Part shown: piece after piece, positions 8,340 to 18,000 of the stretch
Position numbering within the stretch: position 1 is the first letter of the stretch
How the letters are laid out: the number at the start of each line of letters is the position of its first letter
DNA from: Schizochytrium sp. CCTCC M209059
Lineage: Eukaryota > Sar > Bigyra > Thraustochytrida > Thraustochytriidae
Reading direction: 5' to 3'
Assembly: GCA_000818945.1 (NCBI GenBank)
Contig: KN805427.1
Location: 124,504-188,503 of the forward strand
DNA length: 64,000 nucleotides
The notes under the pieces: model-generated
Database searches by the model: none
The model's input: the letters and a program-made list of their open reading frames with translations, nothing else
What the model was told of the DNA's origin: nothing
Translations under genes and position numbers: made by a program

Positions 8340-10706
8340 TCACACGCCAAAGTAGTTAAACTCTCGGCGACGATGGAAGTGCATGAACTCGTCCATAAGA
8401 TCAAACTTGATGCGTGCTTCGACCCACACGGCCCAATAGTGAATTGGAATTCCTTGTCGAAGCAACTCTTTGTACATGGCGCGCCCCTCCCGAACCGAGA
8501 CGCCGACGCCAAGCAAGGAACGAGGTGAACCAGACGAAATCTTGCAACTCTGGCGCAAATACTCACACACGACGAGAGCATAAAAATGCATGAAGGCTGG
8601 GTCCCCCCTTGCGTCAACAAATATTCCTGGGGGCGCGAGCTTGGGTATAACGGCATTGGGCGTGACGCCGCCGTCGTAAAAATCCGACTCGTCATCATCG
8701 AGGTCATCTTCCCCTTGAGAGTAGCTCGCCTCGTCAGCGCTGGCATCATCAGCGATGGAGAGCGCGTGGACACCTCGCTTCCGACCATCACGCTTGTGGC
8801 GACGACTACTGTGCCATACCCTTTCACAACGAAACACCAGTGGCGTCGGAGAGGCCCCGCCCTCATCGGAGCCGAGAAGAGAGGACCGCACTGTCTCACC
8901 GTGTTTCACGGAGGTCGCTAAACCCCCAAAAGAAACAGAGTCACCCTCTTCAAGGAAAACGTCCCTCACACGAACACCATTGACGAGAATGCCGGCCTTG
9001 CGGCCAGAGGCATCGTGAATTCGCCAGCGACCAACTTGCTCATCAAAGCGCAAGGAGGCGTGCGCGCGTTCAAGAAAGGGCGATTTGTGCGCGAGAGCGA
9101 GCTTCTCGAGTCCCTCACTATTTACACCATGCGCGGGATTTGACACTCCAGACCCCAGTTGGATCTCGTGCGCGCGCCGGGCATCCAGTACAACCTCTGA
9201 GGAGACATTCAAGGTTGCAAAACGGCTCTGCGCACGAGTTTCTTGCCTTGCATACCAGTTCAAAAATGTGCGCTCTGCCAACACCAGACGCCAAGTCTCA
9301 CCTCGACCTACATTTGACACGGCCGACCTCGGGCCCGCGCCATGATAGTATCCCACCATTCCATGTTCCATAGACGAGGCTTCGTCCCCCAATGACTCAA
9401 AGCTCGGGCGTTTCTGCACCAGCGCCTCTGCTCCCTTGTGCGCGGTGTCGGGTAAGGATCGCATGAAAGAGCTTGTTGTGTTTGATGGGTGGGGCGACCG
9501 TGAGGCACGGGCGCTGCGACCAAACATACACCCAACCGTGCGTGCAACACGGCGGTACGTTGAGCTCGTTCCTGGGACCACGGCAGAAGAAGCTTCATGG
9601 TCGTCATCATCTTCGTCAGCGGTAATTGCCACCTCAGAGTACTCATGGGTGCTTCCTGGCTGCGCAAGCGCCAGCGGCGAGACACGATGCATGGATCCAG
9701 GCACTTGTCCTGACGCTGACAAAGGTGAATGAAGGTGATTCATGTCCGTACGGCGGCGGGTGCTACTAACGCTGCCACTACTGCCGCGCTTCGCCAAACG
9801 AAGAACGCGATTTGAGGAGAACTGCTTGGGCATGTGACGTCGATGCACCCAGTCTCCTCGCACGGCGTCAAACTCAACCCCTTCCCGCGCGTCAACATAG
9901 AGTTTGGATGCGTAAATGGAGAGCGCTTCTTCGTGGGTTTCCTGGGCCGTGGGCAGGCCATAGGCTTCCTGCAGAATGGCCAGACTGCTCAGGGATTGGG
10001 CCACGAGCTCCTTGAGACCGAGGATTTCAGGATCCTGCGAATACGTTGTTTCCGACGCCAGGTGATGTGTCTCGAGCGCAGTCTGCAGCACGGCTCTTCG
10101 CAACGTAAGCGCGCGCACCAACATGTCCTCTGCTCGCGCGACGCGAGCCCCGAGCAGGGATTTGATGTTGTCCTGCACCTCGGAGCCATTGTAGAGCACA
10201 AAGTTCTCAGCGGTGTACTTGTCAGCCTTCCTGCGGATGCGATCCGCCTCGCGGTACACGACGCCGGGCTTGGCGACCTGCACGCGGATGCAGGTCCCGA
10301 GCGCGTGGAGCGTCGCGGCGAGCTGGAGCATGGGCGTCGCGCATGCCTGCAGGTCGGCGCTGCCCTCCTCGTACGCCTCGAGCTGCTCTGTGCGCAGTTC
10401 CGCAGCCCTCTGCAAGGCGCTCTCGGCCTTGTGCAGCTCGCCCAGGAGCCTCGCGAGGCGCGCGAGGCCCTCGTACGCGCCCGCCGTCGCGTCCACGGCG
10501 TGCACGACCTCGGCCTCCCAGGGTCTGCCCCGCCTCCGCCCGCGCGGCCGCGGCCCCTTCGCTCTGCGCGAGCCTGCGCCTGCGCGGCGCGCGCCCCTGC
10601 CCTGGTTCTCCTCCGCCTGCTCCGCCTGCTCCGCCTGCTCCGCCTGCGCGCGCGCGGCCTCGAGCGCCTCCTCGCGCGCGTCCACGGCCTGCTCGAGCGC
10701 CTCCAT
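8340..10706 (-). CDS. TPR-like helical and FHA domain protein
   Basis: This 788-residue protein starts at an ATG at 10706. The N-terminus (~1-35) is Ala/Glu-rich coiled coil with a repeated AEQ unit, followed by a basic linker. Residues ~70-290 are helical; around 195-280 they resemble kinesin-light-chain-type TPR units (a 'RALTLRRAVL' helix, a 'SLAILQEAYG' helix, then 'EEALSIYASKL'). A Ser-rich linker leads to an FHA domain at about 505-605, with the hallmark arginine/histidine strand (ERAHASLRF) and 'ILVNGVRV…LEEGDSVSFGG'. FHA domains bind phosphothreonine peptides, so this is probably an adaptor in a kinase-dependent assembly. The last ~90 residues form a compact tail (ending near FHRRREFNYFGV) that I cannot assign. 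It is the first of two FHA proteins in the window. Confidence 0.8.
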   Translation of the reverse strand: MEALEQAVDAREEALEAARAQAEQAEQAEQAEENQGRGARRAGAGSRRAKGPRPRGRRRGRPWEAEVVHAVDATAGAYEGLARLARLLGELHKAESALQRAAELRTEQLEAYEEGSADLQACATPMLQLAATLHALGTCIRVQVAKPGVVYREADRIRRKADKYTAENFVLYNGSEVQDNIKSLLGARVARAEDMLVRALTLRRAVLQTALETHHLASETTYSQDPEILGLKELVAQSLSSLAILQEAYGLPTAQETHEEALSIYASKLYVDAREGVEFDAVRGDWVHRRHMPKQFSSNRVLRLAKRGSSGSVSSTRRRTDMNHLHSPLSASGQVPGSMHRVSPLALAQPGSTHEYSEVAITADEDDDDHEASSAVVPGTSSTYRRVARTVGCMFGRSARASRSPHPSNTTSSFMRSLPDTAHKGAEALVQKRPSFESLGDEASSMEHGMVGYYHGAGPRSAVSNVGRGETWRLVLAERTFLNWYARQETRAQSRFATLNVSSEVVLDARRAHEIQLGSGVSNPAHGVNSEGLEKLALAHKSPFLERAHASLRFDEQVGRWRIHDASGRKAGILVNGVRVRDVFLEEGDSVSFGGLATSVKHGETVRSSLLGSDEGGASPTPLVFRCERVWHSSRRHKRDGRKRGVHALSIADDASADEASYSQGEDDLDDDESDFYDGGVTPNAVIPKLAPPGIFVDARGDPAFMHFYALVVCEYLRQSCKISSGSPRSLLGVGVSVREGRAMYKELLRQGIPIHYWAVWVEARIKFDLMDEFMHFHRRREFNYFGV
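10613..10652 (-). repeat. Coding 9-bp tandem repeat (AEQ units) at the FHA protein N-terminus
   Basis: Consecutive copies of a 9-base unit (CTCCGCCTG on the plus strand) encode repeated Ala-Glu-Gln triplets near the start of the FHA protein. Copy number is probably variable. Confidence 0.6.
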
Positions 10707-10785
10707 CCCGCCCTCGCGCCTCGGCCGGGCCGCCGCTCTCGGCCCCGCCTGGCCGCTGCGCTGCTGCAGCCAGAGCCTGCGCTGC

Positions 10786-10853
10786 CTGCCTGCCTGCGCT
10801 GCCTGCCTGCCTGCGCTGCCTGCCTGCGCTGCCTGCGCTGCCTGCGCTCGCAG
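10786..10853. repeat. GCCTGC/GCTG simple-repeat tract
   Basis: An imperfect array of GCCT and GCCTGC units lies ~80-150 bp upstream of the FHA gene start, in the probable 5' UTR or promoter. Confidence 0.75.
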
Positions 10854-10916
10854 CGCTTGCCGCCCTTGCCGCGCGTGCCGCCCTCGCCGCGCTGCTGCTG
10901 CCTGCGTGCACTGCGC

Positions 10917-10987
10917 AAGTGGCCAAGTGGGCTGGCCAAGTGGGCTTTGCGGGCAGGGAAGTGGGCCTACAGGGCCGGGAAGTGGGC
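10917..10987. promoter_or_regulatory. Cluster of AAGTGGGC octamers upstream of the FHA gene
   Basis: Four exact AAGTGGGC copies occur at 10925, 10938, 10959 and 10980, with a variant (AAGTGGCC) at 10917. Spacings are 13, 21 and 21 bp. They lie about 210-280 bp upstream of the FHA gene ATG (read as GCCCACTT on the coding strand). This could be a transcription-factor site cluster or a decayed 21-bp tandem repeat. Confidence 0.35.
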
Positions 10988-12011
10988 CTACCTACAGCTA
11001 CAGCGAGGGAGGGAGGTAGTAGCAGTCGCGCAGTGTGCACGCGCTGCGCAGGCGGCACGTGCACGCGCAAGGGAAAACAGAGAGAGAGAGGGAGGCAGGG
11101 AGGGAGCGAGAGACAGGAGCAGGCGAGCCCGCCGCTCGACATCCCGCGGCTCCTCCAGGGCTGCAGCGCGACGAGGTCAGATCGGGGACGCGAGCGATGC
11201 CAGCGGTGCGGACACGAAGGGAGGGAGCCTGGCGTGCCCATCGTGAGGGAAGCCAAGCCCACCGGGGAAAGAATGGTGAAGTGCGAATGAGGTCCGAGCG
11301 TTCCCATCGCAGTCCGCAGAAGAGCCGCTCCTAACTGCGACACGACCTGCAGATGGCGACATGTAAACCCACACACAGCTACAAAGTTTTTCACTCTTAC
11401 GCGAGCAACAGAGCTGCGCTGAAAGACCATCTTATCAAAGAATGGATGCGCCGCCGCATGGCAGACTTGGGCAATGGTGTCAGCTGCAGGGCTTGGCAAC
11501 TGTAAAGTTTTGCAGAACTCAACTTGACGCTTCTAAGGTCAACTCAAGGTCTTGGCTCGGCTCAACACCTCCGTTCAGCTCGGTCGGTCCACGTCTTGCA
11601 AACCTATCTTGCGACTATAACACGCTCAGCATCAAGAAGAACACCGCACAGTCCATGTTGTGTTTCTCTCGGCCGCCCTTGTCGCCCCAACAATTCTACG
11701 ATGAGGCCAGCTGTTCAGAGGAACCTGACTACCTTGAACGAAGGTCCAGACAGGTCGAAGCAAAGATGCTCGCGCTGTTTAGCATCGCTCGCTCAGAATA
11801 GAGATCGTCAAGTTCAGACAAAAGGCTTTCCATCGTGACGACCACCATCGCACACACTCAGCGATGCTCGGAGAATCGCTCGCAATGCATCTTCTACGAA
11901 GAGTGCGTTGCAGAGCAGCAAACCATGCCGTTGGAATCATTTTTTTGGCCCAAAGCGGGGCAATTGATTGGCAAAAGAGGGAAAAGAAGGAGAAACAACA
12001 AACATCGATGA

Positions 12012-12030
12012 TTTTTTTTGGGGGGGGGGG
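12012..12030. repeat. T8-G11 homopolymer tract
   Basis: Eight T followed by eleven G lie just downstream of the giant receptor stop codon (in its 3' UTR, where it reads C11-A8). Such tracts are prone to sequencing-length errors. Confidence 0.8.
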
Positions 12031-12056
12031 ATAACTTTTTTTGTTTTCCCAGTCAA

Positions 12057-15000
12057 CTACTCCCCGGAACGAAAGTTGCGAAATGAGAATTGCTTGCGCG
12101 TCGGCTTCGGCCTCGAGAGGTTGTCGCCGTCCGTGCCGTCATTGTTGACCTGGTCTTCCTGCTTCTGACGACGCAATTCGCTCCGCAGATTGCGGTTCTG
12201 CTCGGCAATGCGCTCGAGCTCAGCCTGGTTCTCCTCGAGCTCCTTGCGCATCGAAGGGTCATCACGCTGCGTCTGCTTGAAGCCAGGAAGAAAGATCGGG
12301 TTCGTCGAAAGGTTGAGATCCTCATCGAGGTCCTCGATCTGGTGGTCCTCCGGCTTACGGCGTTGCAGGAACTTGGTGTACGACGAGAAAAAGGTGGGGA
12401 AGACCTCCGAGAGGACCGCAATGACGTAGTAGACCATAGAAAGCACAATGAGCACAATGAGCAGTGCGCTCAGCGAGTTGCGCTGCTCGTGCAGGTTCGA
12501 ATCGTTCTCCATCGACTCGAGCAGGATACCGCCCAGGCAAATGAGAATAGCGCTGCCGAGGAGGGCAAGTTCCACACTGTTGTAGTCGAAGAAGAAGGCT
12601 GCAGCATTGCGGCGGCGCTGGTTGCGGCGTGCAATACGCGAGGTCGTCTTATCCGACTCGTCAAAGTTGAAGCGGCGCGCGCCTTGCTGGTGATGCGTCT
12701 GGCGCTCAAGCATGGTGCGATGGACCTTGACAGCCTCTTGCACACGGCGCGAAAGCACCGTGTACTTGTTGAACTTGGGGTCATCGAGACCCTTGGTCGC
12801 CAGCTCGTCGAGCTCCTTGAGAACCGCGCTACGCTCACCATTGCTCATGTACGGGCGGTACAGCGAGGTAAGGACAAAAGAAGCAAAGAGGATGAGAAGC
12901 ACCATGGCCAGCACAGCCGTCACATTGGTTCGGAGAAGCAGGGCGCACATAGCGATGAAGGCCTTGCGCATGATGACAAGCACAACCCACGTCTGACGGC
13001 TCGGCTTGAAGGAAACGTAAAGCGTCGAAAACGACTTGCGGAAGTCATACGTACGCGGGCCCGACTCGCGCGTGTCGCCCACACCGTGCGCACGCAAGTA
13101 CTGATCCTCCTCTACCACAGCACGATGCCGAAGGATTGAGAGAAAGACAAACAGAGGGAAGCCCACCGTGTATACGAGCAAAAAGACAACTGCCAGCGGT
13201 GCAAGACGCTGCTGAATACCGCCTTCCTCGCCACAGCGGCACAGCGAGCCGCCATCGCAGCTGAGCGACGTGAAACTCGTGTAAAGGTATCCGTCTGACT
13301 CGGGGAGCTCCGTGCAGTCGAAAATCTCGAGCGACTTGCGCGTTACAGCAATGTACAACACGTAGCACACCACCAGGTAGATTGCAACAAGACGGCCCAC
13401 ATGCGACATGAGCCTTACACGCTTCGAATGCCTGCACACCTTGTACGCCGAGTAGAAAAGGTGCAAAATGATAAGGATCGCAAGCACGACCAAGGGAAGC
13501 GATTGGCTCAGCCACCACTTGGTCTCGTACTCAAAGTTGGGCACGAGGCACTCGATACCGACAATGTCAATGTTGAGCGAAAGGAAGCTGAAAAAGCTCA
13601 GAAACTTCTCAAAGGCCGGCGGCCACGTGAGGTTCACTGCGCTAAACACCGAAAGCACTTGTGCAAAATCAATGCCGATGGCCAAGAGCGCCAGGTTCAG
13701 GTTGTACTTGTTGAAGTAGTAGCCAGCGGCAATGGCAATCAGGACCATCAAAGCAAAGCCCAAAGCAATTACCCAAACGTTGTCAGGGCACTCCTGGCAA
13801 CGGTTGTTGAGGCGGTAGTGCGTGTTAAGCGTGCAAAGAGCGCAACGCTGCGGCATGGAGCACTCGCACGTACCCGTAGGCACCTCGCTCGACACCACGC
13901 CATCAAAGGAAACGACGCACTTGGCGCAGTTTTCCGGTTCGTCCGACGAACACTCGCTCGTCGGGTCAGGGTTGCAGTCCGAATCCACGCCGCGGTATGC
14001 CCCCGTAAACGGATCCTTGTACACTCCGCACGAGTTGTTGTAGCCAGACGCACCGCGCACCTCGTTACACCTGTTGTAGGCGTACTGGTAGCCCTCGCTG
14101 CACTCGTTGGCACCCGTGCAGGCCTCGGCCGGCTGGCAAGCCACATAGTCCGAGCACGTATCATCAATCGCCACGGCAGGGTAAGCCGCAACGACATCGC
14201 TGTCCCAACGCTCTGCGGGGCAACGGGTCTGGGCTCGATCCGTAATGGAGGTGCCATCGTCTTCAAAGATGGTCACGTCGAGGCGATAATATCCCTCTGC
14301 CGCATTCGGGTCCGTGAACGAAGCATCGCCCTTCTCGCAGACGGCGCCGCTCGGGCACGTCACGCAAAGCTGGCCGAGGCCACCGTATTGGCCAAGAATG
14401 TTGCCAGAGCGCTCGGAGATCGACTTGCAGCGCGCATTGTACAGCGAGTTCACCACGGAATGAAAGGTGTCGATCGTCGTCTGATCCTCATCCGACAGCT
14501 GGCTCGTGGTCGAAGCAAGACGGATCCGGTCCGCTTCGAGCAGAAGCTCCGGATCCAGCTGGCTTGCCGGGACACGCGTTGCCTGGTTCGACACGCAAAC
14601 AAACATAGTGCGCGGACCCACGGCGTCGTTCTCCGGGTTGCACGAGAGAAAGGGAAGACCGCTGGTCAGGTCCTCATCCGGACTGCGCCAGCGGGAGTCG
14701 GGGCAGATGCGACCATCCATGTAAATCGTGGTGTTGGCGAGGGTGCCGCCAAAGTTGTCGCCACGCAAATTGACGGTCTCGTCGCCAACCGCATCAGCAA
14801 ACTCGTACGAGTCGCCCTTAATGGTACCCGGCGACGCACGGGATACCGAGGGGGTCAGATAGTTGAAGCGCACGTACGGGTCCGTGGAGTTCGCATTCGG
14901 CACTTCCGCGTAGGTCTCCTGGTTACCCACACGGATCAAGACCAAAAGATTGAGACCCGAGCCGGGAGGGATCTGGAAAATAATCTTCTCGTGAGTATGC

Positions 15001-18000
15001 ACGCAGCCGTTGCCGTCGTTATCGGTCGCCAGGCAGGGCTCATTGTGGTCGCCTGCAGACGAAGTCGTGGCAGCGCGGTACTCAACGCCCAGTTCCTCGT
15101 CGACAAAGACCACCTCGAGCTCGTTCGAGTTTGACGAATTGAGAAGCTGCGTAGAGAAGTTGTCACCCGTGAGCTCCATGAGAGCCTTGCTCTCACACTT
15201 GCGGTACACATTGAGAGCAGAGCCATAGAGAAGGATGGCCTCATCGCGGCGTTCACTGTAATCCTCGTACGCTTCGAACTCCCAGCAGCCAGAAGTAGGT
15301 CCCGAAGGGGTCTCATCCAGCGAGCGTTCGTCAACAGACACGTACGTTGGCCCCCAGCGCGGGAAGTTGAAGGCAGTCTGGTTCATGTATTCTTCGAGAG
15401 ACGCCGCCGGCTCCGAAAAGTAGAGATCCGTGAGGTCGTCGACAATGAATCCACCGTACGCCTCGCCGGTCACGAGAAGCGCGCGGTTGGCCGAGAGTGC
15501 CGAGCATGCGCACTCCTGGGTCTCACCGACGGACCAGAAGCTGCCATCGCCGCAGCAGCTCGCGTTGGCAAGGAAGCCAACACCATCCATGGTCTGCGGC
15601 GTCATTTCCACACGCTCCACAAGCATGGTGTACGGCGTCGCGCAACCGGCATCGCTGCGCGTATTGTTGCTGTCGGTCCACATGCCACCACGAATCGCGA
15701 TGGTCACCGCGACAGCACCGGAGCAGTATTCGTTGGTGTACACGTCGAGCTCACGGAAGAACACACCGTTATCGAGAATGGTGTTGACGCGCGCCACCCA
15801 CGAGTAGCCGCGGTACATTGACGCAACATCACACACGGTAGAGTCTGGGGCGCGAAGCTCCACGTCGGCTAGCTTGCGGCCTCCCTCAATAAAGAAGCGG
15901 CTGCCCGCCTCGCTCGTGAGGAACCGGCGGCGATTGGATTCCAAGCTCGTACCCGGCACGTACCTCGAGGGCAAAAAGTTCACCTCGATAGCTCCTGTCG
16001 CACCCGCGGACACGTCCGTGTAGACAGACGGGTTGTTAGGGTCCATAATGCCGACACCGCCCACAGACGGCTTATTGTAAGAGAAGAGCTCCGTGGCAAT
16101 GCCCTGCTGCCCGGCCACAGTGACGACCACTTGCAGGTTCTTGCCGTAATATTCCGGAACCTCGAAGGTAATAAAAGTGTGGTTGTACTCGAACTGGGGA
16201 TAAATCGACGAGTCGATGTCGGTACCACTTTCGACAACGAGCAGCTCGAGACTCTGATCCGTGGAAATAAACTGGACCACGAGCTCATCGACACCAAAGT
16301 TGTCGCCGTTAATCTCCATCATAATAGCATTGCCGTTGCTCCGGCCCGAAGTCGGCGCGGTCAACGGCGTGAAGGAGGTGATCGTCGGCGGAAGATAGTC
16401 GAAAACGACACCCGAGACCGTCGTCTGCGAGCGCACGGTGACATCGATACTAAGACCAACGCCTTGGCCCGCAGGGACTTCGCACACGATCTCGGTGTGC
16501 GTGTTGCTCACCAGGTTGCACGTCAGACCGCCCAGGGTCACGCGCGGCTTGATCATTGTGCAATCCTCCTGAAAAAGATCTGCGCACATAGCACCTTGCT
16601 CGTATGGGCGGCCAAAGTTGCTTCCTTGGATTGTAATCAGATCACCGCCAATGGTTCGTGCAGCCTCGATGCTTCCACCGTTGAATGAGGTTCCCGTTAC
16701 AACAGGTGGCTCGTACGAGAGCCTAAACTGCGGGTCGACGCTGTCGATGCGCGAGTCCTGGTCGCCTGCAACGACGCGAATTTCGAGGTCAACGCCCTCG
16801 CCAGGAGGAATGTCACAGACAAGCGAAGAGTGGTCCCAGGACGAGCACGACAGCACACCAACGCGAACAGGGTTGGTCTCAAAGTCAAAGTCGCCATTCG
16901 AGTAAGCGCGGTATTGGTACAGGTAAACCGTGCCACTGACACCAAAGTTACTTCCGTCGATACTGAGCTGGCGACCACCAGCCGTCGGAACGGTCGAGGT
17001 GGCACTAATGCTCGTGCTCGTAATCCGAGGCGGCTCGTACGCCACGAACTCAAAGAGGGCGTCCGGAGTCGATCGTGCGCCAGAAGCCACCACAACCACG
17101 ATACCATTCGAGCTTCCTTGGCCGCTCGGGACAGTAATGTCCGTCCGGTAGCACTCACCTTCGGAACCAAGCGACGGAGCAGAAGTATCCGAGCAGCTCA
17201 CCGCTTCGTGGGCAATGACCGTAGCTTCATAGTCACCCACGTAAACGGTGGGCGTGGAGGATCCATAGTTGAGACCGTACAGAGAAATCGTCTCGGTTCC
17301 ATCGTCGAGGTCCGTCGGGAAGGTCACCTGACTGATCGAGGTACCAGCCGAAGTGACGGCAGCATACGTGAACGGGTTGCTGGTGGAAATGTAGCGCACC
17401 TCCGAGTACCGGGTGCCACAGCGAATTTGAACGGTGGCGCCGTCGACCGAGGCGCTGAGCTCGATGATCGAGTGTGCATGAGAGACCTCATCGACAACGT
17501 TACCATTAACCAGGGTTTGACAACACCTTGTGTTGCGACAAAAGTTCGATCCGCGCAAGACCACGCGCAGGTTACCAGATGTCCCGCTCGTTGGCTCCGC
17601 ATAAACGGAATCAAGGATTGGGCTTGCGTACTCGAAACTATCCAGGGCCGTCTCGTAGGCACCGGCAAAACGCCTCGACGATACAGACACGCCCACGCCA
17701 GGTGCACGCTCCGAGGTAGCGAGCTCGGGCACGTAAAAGCCAATGCTGCGGCGGCCACGTTCGCCCGAGGAGGCACAGTAGCTTGTAACATCGCTCAATG
17801 GGTTCGAGCCGACAAGGTCGTCATAGTAAAAAGACGCCGAAAGCGTCTGCGAACCAAAGACGACAGAGATAATCGACTGCGTGTCGCAAATGGGCAGACC
17901 ATCCACGTAGACACGCATGAGGTAGCCACCCTCGGTTCCATACAAAGAGGGTGCGGTGCTCAAGAGCGACAGCGGCGTGTACGAGGTCGTAATGGCACTC

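Larger units (their letters stand above)
10707..12056. other. Intergenic: FHA gene 5' region and giant receptor gene 3' region
   Basis: Both flanking genes are on the minus strand, so this 1.35-kb stretch contains the promoter/5' UTR of the FHA gene (right of 10706) and the 3' UTR of the giant receptor (left of 12057). It holds a GCCTGC-type repeat, a cluster of AAGTGGGC octamers, a purine-rich GA stretch (~11080-11120) and a T8-G11 tract. Open frames seen here on both strands are GC-driven shadows without family resemblance. Confidence 0.5.

Noticed and set aside
9834..11246. 470-codon plus-strand frame over the FHA gene
   Set aside because: Antisense shadow of the FHA gene, Arg/Ala/Leu-rich, no family resemblance; the minus frame has clear FHA motifs.
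10222..11499. 425-codon minus-strand frame overlapping the FHA gene start
   Set aside because: Out of frame with the FHA protein; Ala/Gly/Arg-rich and driven by GCCTGC repeats.
13401..15134. 577-codon plus-strand frame
   Set aside because: Antisense of the giant receptor's membrane and Cys-rich region; composition is typical of a GC-rich shadow (Arg/Val/His/Ala).
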